Assembly: GCF_958979055.1 (NCBI RefSeq)
Contig: NC_084891.1
Location: 29,260,001 to 29,324,000, forward strand
Direction of reading: 5' to 3'
Source of the DNA: Alnus glutinosa
Lineage: Eukaryota > Streptophyta > Magnoliopsida > Fagales > Betulaceae
Length of the DNA: 64,000 bases
Shown here: piece after piece, positions 34,716-46,621 of the stretch
Numbering within the stretch: the first letter of the stretch is position 1
How the letters are laid out: every line of letters begins with the position of its first letter
Translations under genes and position numbers: made by a program
The notes under the pieces: model-generated
Told to the model about the DNA's origin: nothing
Database searches by the model: none
What the model saw: the letters and a program-made list of their open reading frames with translations, nothing else

Positions 34716-37700
34716 AACAATGAATCTATGAATATCATGACAAGAGTATAGGTGTTATCATTGATGAGGTTTCATCATCAACCTTAGTTGAGGATTTTAG
34801 CCTCTCATGATTAAAAACACCAACAACTCGTGAAATGAAATCATGAAATAATAAAAGCGAAGAAGAACAAAAGTTTTTTTTTTAAAAAAAAAAGGTAAAA
34901 ATAAAACAATAAATTAAAACAATGGGAAAGAAAGGAAGAACGGAAACGAAGTAACAATAAACAAAAGATAAGTGATGAGAAAGAAAGAAGAACAATTGAA
35001 AATTAAATAACAATGTCAAAGAAAGAAAGAACAAAAATTAAATAAAAAGTACGCAATAAATAAAAATGAAAAGAAAGAAGAACAACTGCAAATTAAATAA
35101 CTTAAAATTAAAGCGATTAATTAAATAGCAAATAAAATAAAGAAGAACCACTGAAATTTGAATAACTTAAAATTAAAAGAAATAGTAACAACTTACAAAA
35201 GAAAAGAAAAGAGCTAGGACAAGTGCTCTGAAGAGAAAAAAGTGATGCTCTAAGTGGTACCTAGCATGGGGTATTTATAGTAGAAAATTAGGTTAAACCT
35301 AATTTTTACAAAATGACACTTTTACCCCTCTAAACCCTAATAAAAGAAAAGAATGCTAGGGTTTTGAGCCTTTTGCCAAGGAACGTGATACTTTCTCAAT
35401 CTCTCAATCTTTGCCGCAGGTCACGTGTTGCCAGCTGCTGTTTTACTTGGAGAAAATCATTGATTTGCGCCGCACGTCAATTCAGTTTTCCAAGTTTGCT
35501 CTGTTCAGTTCTCCTAGCACCGCACGATCACGTCAATGGAAAGAATGAGCTGCTCAGGTCTGGAATTCACGCGTGAGGAGCTCTCGGTGCTGTCTTCTTT
35601 TGGCAAGATAATCATGTCTGCAAATGGCAAGAAGCAAGGAAAGAATCGGTGCTTCAATTATTTGGTCCCAAGGAATATTCGATGCTGCTTCTATTGGTGT
35701 CCTCCATGTCCACGTGTTTTGGTTCTGCTGGGTTCATATGGAAAGAATTGTCTTGGTTTGGTGCTGCTGAGGTGTGCTGCCTTAACCAGTCAACAATTAA
35801 TGCTCCATCTCTTGCTATTTTTGTTGTTGCCGAAACTGGGAGAGAATCGTGCATGGGCAGGATTTTCCACACGTCCTAGTGCTGCCAGGTAGCTGCTCCT
35901 GCTAAGGAAAGAAAAGTGCGTGTGATCTCCAGTTGCGCGCCAGGATTTGTGCTGCTGTCCAGCTTTCAACGTGCATGTGGTGTTTCTTCTTGCACTGCCA
36001 ATTATATGGAAAGAGAAGGGAACTCGGTGCTGCCTAATGCCTATTCCTCCAGAGCAACGTGGCTATATCTCAGGTCCTATTGCAATTTCACAAAATTGAG
36101 ATTATTTTCTCTCCATTACCTGAAAAACACTAAAATACCAAAACTAATAAAAAAAACATTAGAAAATAACAAAACTAATGATTTAACTAATGTAAATTAA
36201 GGGGTCCAAATATACAATATTTGATACTCATCATAAAGAGACTACCTTCCTCTTATATAAATTGCTTTTAGTAGGGAGAACTTCATTACAAACTCGCCAT
36301 AAAAATATAGTAACTAACCGTGGGATCTTAAGCTTCCATAGGCATTGCCAAAAAGGGCTAAAGAAAAAGACAGCATTAGAGCACCCCTCATGCCAAGATC
36401 TGCGTTCCATCTCCAAGCTAAGTGATACACACCACGAACCGCAAAAGTACCCAGTTTGGTCCTTGCCCATATAAGCTTGTCCTCTTGTGTCCTGTGGCTA
36501 ATAGCAAATTACAAATCCTCTCAACAGTCTCCTGCGGAAAAATTTGCTCAATAAGAGGTATATTCCACCAATTTATATTTACATTGATAATTTCTGCAAC
36601 CTTGGCTTCTCTAGATAGAACTCAAACAGGATCCTGAATTTTGTGAGAAAAAGTTGAAGGGAGCCACCTATCTTCCCATATCTTAATCTTCTCCCCATTC
36701 CCCACCCTCCACATAATTCCTTCCTCCATCAAAGATCTAGCATTACATTTTCTTCTCCACGCAAAAGAAGGCCTCTTGCCAATATTTGATCCTATGAAAT
36801 TAGCTCCTGAGTAATACTTATCTCGCATAACACGAGCTACCAGAGAGTCATGATACTTGAGTAATCGCCAACATTGTTAGCCAGCATCGCCACATTAAAA
36901 CAATCAAGTTCTCTGTATCCCAATCCCTCAATATCCTTTTTCCGACCCATATGCTTTGATGATGCCCAAGAAATCTTGTTAAAATTTTCTTTAAAACCCC
37001 ACCAAAATTTACTCTTCATGGAGTTGATCTCATTGATCAATGTTTTAGGAAGCCGAAAAACATTCATAGTATAATTTGGGATTGCTTGAATAACACTTTT
37101 TAATAGGATCTCCTTCCCTGCATGAGTAAGAAGCTTCTCCTTCCAATCATTAAGCTTGGACCAAATTCTTCCCTTAATAGAAATTGAAAGAGGAGATCCT
37201 CAAACGTCCAATTAAGGCCGGAAGGGACAATATGCCCATAAGGCCGACCATTGATCAAAATAGAATAGGTTACCATTCGAATGCACAGCATCAACAAATT
37301 AATCCATCTAGTAGCAAAGCCTAACTTTCGAAGCATAGCCTCCAAAAACTTCTACTCCAATCTATCATATACTTTACTCATATCAAGCTTTAACGCCATA
37401 TAACCTTCTTTCCCCGAAAATCTAGTAGCCATAGAATTGAGAGTCTCAAAAGCTACCAAAACATTATCAGTAATTAATCTACCCGGAACAAAAGCACTTT
37501 GCTCCGGAGAGATAATATAGGGAAAAATAATTTTCAATCGGTTAGCTAAGACTTTAGATATGAGCTTGTACAAAATATTACAAAGGCTAATAGGCCTAAA
37601 ATCAGTAAGATTTAAAGGGGAAGTCACCTTAGGAATAAGGACAATTTTGGTAAAATTCATCCTCGCATCAAATTGACCACCATTAAGATAATCCAGCACT

Positions 37701-39137
37701 GCCCTACAAACATCCCTTCCCACCGTGTCCCAATTCTTTGATAGAAAGCTGCAGAAAAGTCGTCCGAACAAGGAAATTGGAGAGGATGCATTTGAAAAAG
37801 TGATGTCCGCACTTCCTCCTCTGAAAACTTACATAGAAGTCTGTTGTTCATCTCCTCAGTAACCCATGCAGTCACCTTACTAATACATTCCTCCACTTGA
37901 GAAGAGCCTTGAGAAGAAAATATACTGCTATAATAATCCAAAAAAACCCTGCTGATATCCCTTTTCTTCCTCCATGCCTGCCCCTGTTCATCACAAATAC
38001 TCCAAATATTGTTAATTTTCCTCCTGTGTTGCATCCAAGAGTGAAAAAATATTGTATTTCGATCTCCATAAAGTAGCCAATGTTGTTTAGCTCTTTGTTT
38101 CCAATGCAAATCTTCCTTTTCAAGAAGCTCTTCAATTTCAAGTTGAAGTTGCTTAATTTGTGCTGCCACAGCTGGAGAATTAACATGTTGTAGGGACAGT
38201 AATCTTGCTGATTTTTCCTTTACTAATTCCTCCAATTTACCATATTTACAATTGCTCCATCCCACTAAAGCTCTTTGACAAGCAAACAAACGGGCCTGGA
38301 CACCTGGAATGGAACCTCTCTCTGAAAAATCAGCACCCCAAGAAGAATTTATAACATTTGTACACTCTGCATCATTCTCCCACCAAGCTTCATATTTAAA
38401 ATCCCTTCTATATGAAGACCCCTCATTATTTATCCCAAGGAACGACACCACTAAAGGATTATGATCTGAAGCTCTAGCTGGCAAAACCAATAATGACACT
38501 TTAGGAAAAATAGCACACCATTCTGGATTAGCTACAGTCCAATCAAGTCTTTCTTTAGTAAAAGTATGATCCATCCTCTGATTACACCAAGTAAAACGTG
38601 GGCCAATAAAACCCAAATCTCCTAAGTGACAAAATTGAAGAGCTTCACGAAAGGATACCATCTGGGAGTCCCTTCTAATTAAAGAACCCTCCTTCTTAGC
38701 CTGATCCACAATTTCATTAAAATCTCTAACACAAATCCAAGGGACTGGTTGTAAAAAACTCAGATGACGAAGAACAGCCCAAGATTCTACCCTTTTGTTG
38801 TAGTCGGGATGACCATAAAAGCCAGTTAATTTCCAAAAATCTTGTCCCTCCTAATTTTTAACTACCACATGAATATGTCTTCTAAAGTAATTATAAATTT
38901 CTAACTTATCTTCTTCCTTCCAAAAAAAGAGCAATACCCCCACTCCTCCTAACATAATCTACCACAAACATATTATCAAAATGTAATTTAATTCTAATAC
39001 ATTCCATGTACTGTTTCGATCTCAAAGTCTCCATTAGAAAAAACAAAATTAGGCCTTCTTTCTTTCACCATATGGTGAAGATCACGAACTGTCCGGGGGT
39101 TCCCAAGCCCCCGGTAATTCCAACTTAGGAGAATCAT
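33307..39137 (-). pseudogene. L1 ORF2 (endonuclease, RT, zinc-binding, RNase H), broken
   Basis: Begins near 39137 with MILLSWNYRGLGNP, the usual plant L1 endonuclease start. Endonuclease continues at 38709 (GDLGFIGPRFTWCNQR, SDHNPLVV), then the linker, then RT N-terminal motifs (IPKVTSPLNLTDFRPISLCN, SPEQSAFVPGRLITDN, ALKLDMSKVYDR) to about 37150. From IVPSGLNW it jumps to the post-RT block IWSKLNDWKEK. The FADD/YADD catalytic segment and roughly 250 residues are therefore deleted. The zinc-binding domain (FLWRVCNEVLPT) is split at 36234 by a solo LTR and resumes as LPNCPMCG at 34149. RNase H (INWDAALD, ELEGDSREVV) ends at 33307. Other frameshifts occur around 38710-39000. Confidence 0.88.
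34155..36233 (-). mobile_element. Solo LTR (about 2.08 kb) inside the L1
   Basis: TG...CA bounded sequence (TGATGTGCAA ... ACTCATCA on plus) with a 5-bp duplication TAAAG at 34150-34154 and 36234-36238. A TATAAATAC box on the minus strand near 35275 fits an LTR promoter in that orientation. No second LTR or internal region is present, so it looks like a solo LTR left by recombination. The family is not certain. It holds a (TA)n run at about 34670-34712. It splits the L1 zinc-binding domain, so it is younger than the L1. Confidence 0.78.
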
Positions 39138-40473
39138 TGTGATTGAAGGTGGCTGGTTAATTGGATCCTCCACCTCCATTCTTCCCCTTTTTGCTTGCAT
39201 TTCAGAACTCACCAATTCAGTAGCAGCCACCTCATCATACCCTTTTTTCCCCACCTGGACTGGATTTTGGCTTTAGCTTTCATTTCTAGCCCTATGTGTC
39301 CACTTACGTGGAGCCACACTAGATTTACTAGAATCCAACTCAGCTTCCTTTTCTTCTGGTGAGAAATTCTTAATACATCTACCTTTTTGCATAGGTATAG
39401 ACCCATGTGGCAAAGCTTCTTCTTCTAAAGACTTGACTTCTGGGACATACTGCTAACTTCTTTCATCCTGCTCCACCACGTGCCCCCTACTTTATCTCCC
39501 TTAATGTTATCACCTGCTAATCCCACAAAATCTGCTATACCTATTTTTAAAGATACCATTAATTGTATGGGAGCATTTCCCTGGAAAATTTGATGGTCAT
39601 GTCCAATCTCCACACTGGATTTACTCCAGATAACCCGGTCTTCATTAGAGTTCCCCATAATGGATGTTCTGCCTTCCCTGGAAAAATCCTGATTTTGCGA
39701 ATGCAAACCGTCTTCTCTGTCAACACTGTTCCGGACTTCCACCAACTTACCACCACCGAAAGCTGCCCCATCCTGATTAGAGGATCCCCTTCTTGGCTGG
39801 AGTCCATTCCTCCACCCACCCCTTGTGAATAACTTCCTGATGGAAATCGACTATCTACAGCACGAAGCCACACACCCCATTGCATCGGAGACCCCACTTC
39901 ATTTTGCCTATCGCCCAAACTTCCACTGCATGACATTTTATCATGAAAAATCCTTCCGCAGGTAAAACAAAAATGGGGCAACTTCTCATACCTAAACGAC
40001 ACCCAAACCTGCTTCCCACTAAACTTTAAAGCATGACCACGCTCCAATGGTTTTGTTAAATCCACTTGAACTCGTATCCTCAAACCTCGACCCCAACCCA
40101 CTCCTTCCCCTAAAACATCCACATCTTCAACATCTCCTATAGTAGCTCCTATTTTAAGCCCCACTTCTCGATTCATACAAACAAGAGGCAAGTCATGGAC
40201 TTGAATCCAAAAGGGAGATTTAAAAAAATCCATCTGAAGAGGAGGAATATTTTCATCCACCTCCTTCAAAACAAACACACTTCTATCAAATAGCCAAGGA
40301 CGACCTTCTTGTACTCTTTTTTTATCAGACACAGTAGAGAATTCTATTAACCAAATGTTGTCATATAACTCCTCAAAAGCTATCTCACCTGCCGTACGTC
40401 CTCCATAGACGAGTCATAAGTGCATATAATGCTTCTTTCCGGATCTTCCTGTCAGACATAACACGCCCTATAA

Positions 40474-40863
40474 GAGCATTCACATTGGATCATGTAAATG
40501 CCCCTCTAAATCTATAATAGATAACAAACTCACAAAAACATCCCTTCATTGGATTATCTATCCTAAATCTAAAATAGAGTTTTGGTAGATTTGTGAATAG
40601 TGCAACTCTACATGTGAAGTTGCACTATTCACCAATCTATCCATTATTTTATTGTTTTCTACATACAAAAAGTGAAAAAAGTAAAATGACAAAAAGTAGA
40701 AAAGAGATAAAAATAAAATAAAATAAGAGTAAAAAAAGAGTATAGAGTTAAGAATAGATAATCGGATGGAGCGTGCCTTCTAAAACCCATTAGCTAAACT
40801 AGATAAAGTGAGTTTTGATTAGCTATTTTAGATTGAAATATACACGATCCAATGTGAGTGCTC
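40474..40863. mobile_element. Harbinger/Tourist-like MITE in L1 ORF1
   Basis: 390 bp with terminal repeats GAGCATTCACATTGGATC / GAGCACTCACATTGGATC, flanked by TAA at 40471-40473 and 40864-40866. AT-rich with no coding. Removing it with one TAA restores the L1 frame across CCLIGRVMSD. Confidence 0.88.
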
Positions 40864-40919
40864 TAAGACAACAGCCACTTTTCGATCTTAATTCAACCGT
40901 ATCTCCTTTGTAATTAATA

Positions 40920-41424
40920 TGTAAGATATTATCTCCATATATGACCTATATGTCACTTAAAGAAGTATTTATTAATATTTAATAAATAAATAGTATATAC
41001 GGTATTACGGTTAGGTAATTTAATTAATTAAATTACCGTAATGGAATATAGAATCGTTTATTATATTTTAATAAACAAATATACAATATTATGGTTAATT
41101 TAGATTACCGTAAATATGGAATCGGTTAATTGATTTAAAAAAAATCAATTAACAATATTGTTTCCTTGATAGAAGGAAATAGATACGGTATTTACCATTT
41201 TTAGGGTCCCTAACCTAGCCTATAAATAGAGTGTCTGTGTACACCATCAGTACAGCCATCAAGCAATAGGCATAGGTTAGAAGACACCTCATAATTTTGT
41301 TCTTAGAAGTTCTGGAGGAGTGCTTGAACAACAATGGTCGGAGGTATGCCTAAAACTGTTCTATTTAGTTTTTCGCTGCGCATGTTAGGTTAAAGAAATA
41401 ATTGTTATTTAATTATTTCTTACA
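40920..41424 (+). mobile_element. Solo LTR (505 bp) in L1 ORF1
   Basis: Starts TGTAAG and ends CTTACA, flanked by the 5-bp duplication TAATA (40915-40919 and 41425-41429). A TATAAATAG box at about 41220 gives plus orientation. No internal region or second LTR. A Copia-size LTR, but the family cannot be fixed from the LTR alone. Younger than the L1. Confidence 0.82.
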
Positions 41425-41674
41425 TAATATTCCAGTCTTCTCCCCCTCCGAAAGTTTCATACTGCCCTCCAAACTTTCTATTAACTCCTCAATTCCTGAC
41501 CTGAACAGAGTATTGACAAGACCAATAGACTGACAATATCACGAAAGACTAACAACACTCCTCGTTGACAGAAGCCAACCAGGGACTACCACACTTACCT
41601 CCTAAGTTTCCTAGAGAAAACTCTAGAGAGAGGACTCCCGTTTTTTTTTTTTTTTCCCTTCTTACAAAACCAGT

Positions 41675-42206
41675 TTATTTGATTGCACCTATTTGCAGCT
41701 CCATAGAGTTTAAAGAATTGTTTAAAACTCTCGTAATTAGCGTAAATGACAAATAACTCGTTGTTTTGAACTTCTGTTTGAAATTTTAATGAAAACTGTC
41801 GAAGTGCATGCGACATGTATTTCTTATATTAAAAAATATATAAAAAGAAAAGAAAAAATTTTGTGGAGGCCAAACAATTTGCTGTTGGTTGATAGAAAAG
41901 TTATCGAAGTCATTGCAAGTACTGAAGAAAAAAAAAAAAAAAAAAAAGTCTTTCTATTTCCTCTGGGTGCCAAAAAAAAAATAAAAAAAATTAGGAGGCG
42001 AAAAAGTATTTAAAAAGACTTGAGTAAGTTTTTTTTGTTTTTTATTTTGTGTAAAATAGACTTGGGTAAAAAGAAAGTAAACTTAGGTAAGTCATAATTT
42101 ATTGTTTATTATAAGTTGATTAGTACAATTTCAAAAAGATTAAAATATTCGCGGGGATGCCAAACAAATTAAACAATATTAAGAAAGACTTGCCAAGTCA
42201 AAGACA
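41675..42206. other. Former L1 target-site flank
   Basis: Continues the sequence that preceded the L1 insertion (TTATTTGATTGC after the CAAAACCAGT site). It has A-rich runs at about 41930-41948 and 41971-41990, and no gene. Confidence 0.6.
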
Positions 42207-42456
42207 AAATTGGTAGTTTGAGGAAAATATTAATAATTTAGTGATAGTTTGAAGATAATACGTGTATTTTTCCCTTCTTAATAATATCTTTTGTCATCCT
42301 AAAGATATATGCACGTAATTGTTATTGGGTAGGAATTTGTAATCTTTTATGCATAAGCCTATTTAAGGCAACGTATTATGAATAAAAAGGCATGCAACAT
42401 TGCGCTTTGATTTCACGAACCTGGCCTGTGAATCAACAATGATTTATATCAAAATT

Positions 42457-42629
42457 GAGTAATGATTCATTACCACCCATAGATACTACTTTTCACCACA
42501 TTACTTATGTGGCAAGGTGGCCCCCCACTACCTTTTGAGTTTTAAAAATAAAATAAGGTGGAGGACTACTTTGCCACATAGACAAGGTGGTGAAAAGTGA
42601 TATCTATAGGTAGTGGTGAATCATTACTC
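42457..42629. mobile_element. MULE-type foldback MITE with 9-bp target duplication (F unit)
   Basis: Ortholog by duplication of 28965-29150, with the same ATCAAAATT flanks (42448-42456, 42630-42638). It has a much shorter C run (CCCCCC) and is therefore 173 bp. Confidence 0.88.
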
Positions 42630-44392
42630 ATCAAAATTACACCTAAAAAAAAAAATAGAAATATATGGTATGATTCGCACATGGCAACACTGTGAATTCC
42701 AAAATCTTTGACTTTAATGATTCGCACAAAATTCTGATAATGTTATTTAGGGTATTACGGTTTTTACTACAAATTCATTACAAACTGATGTGGTAGTCCA
42801 TGTGGTACTTATCACGTTAATCACTAATTAAGTTTCATACAAATTGATGAGGTAGTCCATGATTGGTAAAATAAATAAGAGATTGAGGTTGCCAAGTCAA
42901 CCACTAATTTTTTTAAATAGTAAGTCATTTTTTTGTTTAATCATTTAACCACCGCCACATAACTTGTAAAAAACAATTAGAAATAAAAGATGTAATACTC
43001 CTAGTAGCACTTAATAATTAAATTTACACGTCAAATTTTGTTGCTTGGGTTTTTTACCATTAAGATATAACCTCGTAAGTTTATAAGAGAATTGTAATAA
43101 AAGTTGTAGTACCGTAAGCGTTTTCTATTTTGATAACTAGCCCATTAAGGAAAATAAGGGTCCATTTGGTTTTATGGTTTCAAAACTTGCGATTTAAAAA
43201 ATAGCTTTTCAAAATATGCGTTTTTAAAAACATGTACACTTTCTTACCTACAATTACATATGTAAATTTTTCTACGTTTTTAAACACCATTTTCTAAAAA
43301 TATACTCTCAAACGAAACATTTTCTACAATTTAATAACTTACTTTAACACTAGCTCTCACTTGTAGGCTCAAAGTCATTTTTTAATAGGTGATGCCCGAC
43401 ATGTAAAATATTTAATTGAAATGGAGGGTGAATTGATGGAGACAAAGTTCAAATTCAAGATTTTAGCTTTGATTTCATATTAAATTATTATTTTATCCAA
43501 AAAAATTTAAGCTAATAAAAATAAATAAATTTAAATATTTAATTAATTAAGATAAATTTTTTTTAATTAAAAATGTACTTTTAACTTATAAAATAGCAAG
43601 GTAAAGGCCAAGCTATTTTTATTTGGTCATTTGCACGTGTAGGCTGTAGCACGCTTCATCATGGCTTAGGCCAGTCAAAAGTTTAAAGTGTACAAGTAAA
43701 AACAAAAGTGCAGACGTCCTCCAATACGTACCCTGCTCGGAAGTTTTGAGAAAATTTTTAATCATGTGATTATGCCAGTCAAGTCAATTAAGAGAGTTTG
43801 ACACCGTCATAATTGACTTCATCACAACCATATGCTCGACCGAATCAGCTGGGGTATATTAAATTTGGTTACAGTAATGACAGGACAGGCTATTGTCTGG
43901 AGGTTTGAAAAAAATCAGCCCATTTTTCAAGATGGAAATGGCTTTTTTTCACGTTTTACCCCCTACACAACTGTTTACGCTACACAATTTTCTTCTCTGC
44001 TAGAGTGCTAGGGGTAAAATGAATTCTGCTAGGGGTAAAATGAAAAAAAGAAAGAAAAAAGAAGCTATTTTATTCTTATATACGACCGTTTATGCTGCAC
44101 AATGTTTTTCCATGTCGAGATAAAAATAGGAAAAAAACTTTTTTCATCTTGTAAAATGGCTGGATTTTTTCAACTCTTTCTGACAAAAACCTGTCCTGTC
44201 GGTGCGCACGTGGGGAAATGGAAGGAAGGAGGAAGAGGAAGGGCGATAACAAATAGGGCCATATATGCTTGTGGATTACTGAATAATCCTCAACTCTTTT
44301 CTGTGAATCTTGAGGTTACTTGCGGCGCTTGAGAAAAACTTGCTCTTTTTTGCCGGAGTGAGCTTCCAAAATCCCAGTGTAGAAAGGCTGAA

Positions 44393-45757
44393 ATGGAGGT
44401 GGAAATTATTTCCAAAGAATACATCAAACCCTCTTCTCCAACGCCCCCTAACCTGAAAACCCACAAGCTCTCCTTATTGGACCAGTTCACTCCTACTGTC
44501 TATATTCCCATGATCCTCTTCTATCCCATGAATCAAAGCACGGGCCTTTCTGTTGCTGATATCGTCTCTCAAAGATCACAACTGTTAAAGCAATCCCTAT
44601 CAGAAACCTTAACTCGCTTTTACCCATTTGCTGGAAAAGTCAAAGACACCCTGTCCATCGATTGTAATGACGAGGGGGTTTACTATGTAGAGGCCCGGGT
44701 AAACTGTCATCTTCTTGAATGCCTCAACCAACCCAACACTGCTTCATTCTACCAATTTCTTCGCGGAGAGGCCCTTAGGAAAGAGCTAACCGCGGGAGAT
44801 CATGTTGCTATGATACAAGCGAGCACCTTTGCATGCGGCGGTATTGCCATTGGTGTCCTTGTTTCCCACATGATCGCTGATGGAACTAGCATGAGTATCT
44901 TTCTCAAAGGTTGGGCTACCACGGCTCACAAGGCCCGTGAAGCTGTATTGTGTCCTAATTTTGACGCCCCATCGGTTTGCATTCAAAACGATGCGCACTC
45001 TAGAGAAGAGTCTTACACTCTCGCCGCTTTGTTCAATCCCTTCGTCAAATCAGGCAGGTTCATTTCAAGGAGAGTTGTGTTTGATGCCTCGGCCATTGCA
45101 TCACTCAAGGCCAAAGCAACAAGCCCAAGCGTACAAAACCCAACAAGAGTTGAGGTTGTCTCGGCCCTGCTTTGGAAATGCATGATGGCTGCTTTCAAGG
45201 CCACTTCTGGTATCCAGATGCCAACTTTTATCATCCATCCAGTGAACTTCCGTCGAAGAGCAATTCCACCATTCGCAGAATCTTCCATGGGAAATTTAGT
45301 TTGGCCAGCACTCGCATCGTGCACGGTCGAGGAGATAAAGTTGCCGGACACGGTTTGTAAGCTGAGAGAAGCAATAACAAAAATTGATGGTGATTTTGTC
45401 AAAAGCCTACAAGGTGATGGGGGGCTTGCCAAGCACTGTGAGCTTGTGAAGGAAATGGTTGGGGCATGCGCAAGTGCGGCAAGTTCTAGTGGAATGAATT
45501 TCATTGCGTTTACTAGTTGGTGTAACTTTGGTCTCTATGACATTGATTTTGGGTGGGGAAAGCCGATATGGGTAAGTTCGGTTGGTTCGAGCGGCAATTC
45601 GGAGGAGGTGCTCGCAAATCTGGTTCAGCTAGTGGATACAAGATCCGGTGATGGAATAGAAGCGTGGGTGTTGTTAGATAAAGAAGATATGATTGTATTA
45701 GGACAAGACAAAGAACTCCTTGCTTTCGCTTCCATGGATCCTAGTCCCATAAACTAG
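44393..45757 (+). CDS. BAHD acyltransferase F (intact, 454 aa)
   Basis: Second intact single-exon BAHD gene, 454 residues from ATG 44393 to TAG 45755-45757. Family motifs: IISKEYIKPSSPTP at the N-terminus, RFYPFAGK near residue 75, catalytic HMIAD at 159-163, FLKGWA, SRRVVFDASAI, and DFGWG at 385-389. About 91 percent identical to E by eye, with differences spread over the whole protein including the acceptor-side half (Cys for Phe near 197, Cys for Phe near 349, Val for Met near 414). It is thus a recent paralog that may differ in substrate. Cytosolic acyl-CoA-dependent transferase of the vinorine synthase-like clade. Upstream, D-like CCATATATGC takes the TATA position. Confidence 0.95.
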   Translation: MEVEIISKEYIKPSSPTPPNLKTHKLSLLDQFTPTVYIPMILFYPMNQSTGLSVADIVSQRSQLLKQSLSETLTRFYPFAGKVKDTLSIDCNDEGVYYVEARVNCHLLECLNQPNTASFYQFLRGEALRKELTAGDHVAMIQASTFACGGIAIGVLVSHMIADGTSMSIFLKGWATTAHKAREAVLCPNFDAPSVCIQNDAHSREESYTLAALFNPFVKSGRFISRRVVFDASAIASLKAKATSPSVQNPTRVEVVSALLWKCMMAAFKATSGIQMPTFIIHPVNFRRRAIPPFAESSMGNLVWPALASCTVEEIKLPDTVCKLREAITKIDGDFVKSLQGDGGLAKHCELVKEMVGACASAASSSGMNFIAFTSWCNFGLYDIDFGWGKPIWVSSVGSSGNSEEVLANLVQLVDTRSGDGIEAWVLLDKEDMIVLGQDKELLAFASMDPSPIN

Positions 45758-46107
45758 AAAATATATTGCGATGTAGGCTTGATCATGCATGTTGATCAAC
45801 AAATCTGTTCGAGTGTTAGAACAATATTATCTAAATGTTTAATTTTCATTTTTCCTATATATAGTATTGTAATGCCCCTAATGCCATATAAACACTAGCA
45901 AAGTGACTCCTGCATGCATATTGCTTAGGAAAAAAGGCAAAATCAGGTCAACGTGGTTTTAAAATGTTATGAGAGTTTTTTGTTCTATTCAAAAATAACA
46001 AATTAATCTCCAATTCTCCACTATCAAATTCCGTCAAAAAACTTGAAGGATTTAGTTAATGTGCCACGTTAGATCCAATGAAATTACAACATGTGTCACC
46101 TTTAAAA

Positions 46108-46600
46108 TCGTTTACAAATCATTTTTTATGGTTTAAAAAGTTTATGAGAGGTCCTTGTGGTAAATTATAATTACAAATTGATCTCTAGAGTTAAATTTCG
46201 TTAAATTTTTTGACAGATTCTGTTAAATGTTACACCAGCGCCATATCAAACCAATAAGATGGCGACACGTGTCCAACTTAATAATAAAAATATATATATA
46301 TTAAATAAATAAACTTATTTTAAAAAAAAAAAATTAAAAATTAAAATTAAAAAAACAAAGAAGTTTTTTTTTTTTTTTTTTTAATAAATTTATATTTTTT
46401 TTATTAAAATGGACACGTTTCGCCATCTTATTGGTTTGATGCGGCGCTTGCATGGCATTTAACAAAATCTGTAAAAAATATTAATAGAATTTGACTCCAG
46501 AAATCAATTTGTAATTATAATTTACCATAAAGACTTCCCATAAATTTTTTAAACTATAGGGAGTGATTTGTAATTATGACATACCACATAGACCAATGGT
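46108..46600. mobile_element. Foldback MITE
   Basis: Inverted arms of about 190 bp around an A/T core. The left arm contains TTACAAATTGATCTCTAGAG and GATGGCGACACGTGTCC; the right arm holds their complements (GGACACGTTTCGCCATC and CCAGAAATCAATTTGTAA). It lies at the end of the F unit 3' flank. Exact ends and target duplication are uncertain. Confidence 0.75.
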
Positions 46601-46621
46601 GACCAATGATTTAATTATCCC

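Larger units (their letters stand above)
39426..41560 (-). pseudogene. L1 ORF1 (DUF4283 and zinc knuckle), interrupted
   Basis: N-terminal part is read at about 41545-41430 (NTLFRSGIEELIES). It then resumes beyond two insertions as TVELRSKSGCCLIGRV, SDRKIRKEALYALMTRLW and EELYDNIWLIEF, then DUF4283 at 40332 onward (GRPWLFDRSVFVL, DLPLVCMNREVGLKIG). The nucleic-acid-binding zinc knuckle is CFTCGRIFHDKMSC near 39950. The MITE (40474-40863) and a solo LTR (40920-41424) sit inside it. At least two frameshifts (about 40400 and 39560) also break it. Product in an active element would be an RNA-binding protein. Confidence 0.8.
33275..41664 (-). mobile_element. Full-length but defective L1 LINE with three nested insertions
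   Basis: Flanked by the 10-bp target duplication CAAAACCAGT (33265-33274 and 41665-41674), with the poly-A tail as T-run next to 33275 and the 5' end at 41664 after a short GA/CT-rich leader. It is interrupted by a solo LTR (34155-36233), a Harbinger-like MITE (40474-40863) and another solo LTR (40920-41424). Without these and their target duplications the L1 is about 5.4 kb, normal for a plant L1. It has ORF1 with a DUF4283/zinc knuckle and ORF2 with endonuclease, RT and RNase H. Several frameshifts and the loss of the RT core make it inactive. Confidence 0.92.
42207..46105 (+). repeat. BAHD duplication unit F (about 3.9 kb)
   Basis: Direct repeat of 28714-32822, including the TSR1-like block, the MITE, the promoter, the gene and the 3' flank. 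Its 3' flank continues further, like that of D, to the foldback element near 46108. Confidence 0.85.

Noticed and set aside
35536-35892. 118-codon plus-strand frame
   Set aside because: Lies within the 2.08-kb solo LTR and matches no protein family I know.
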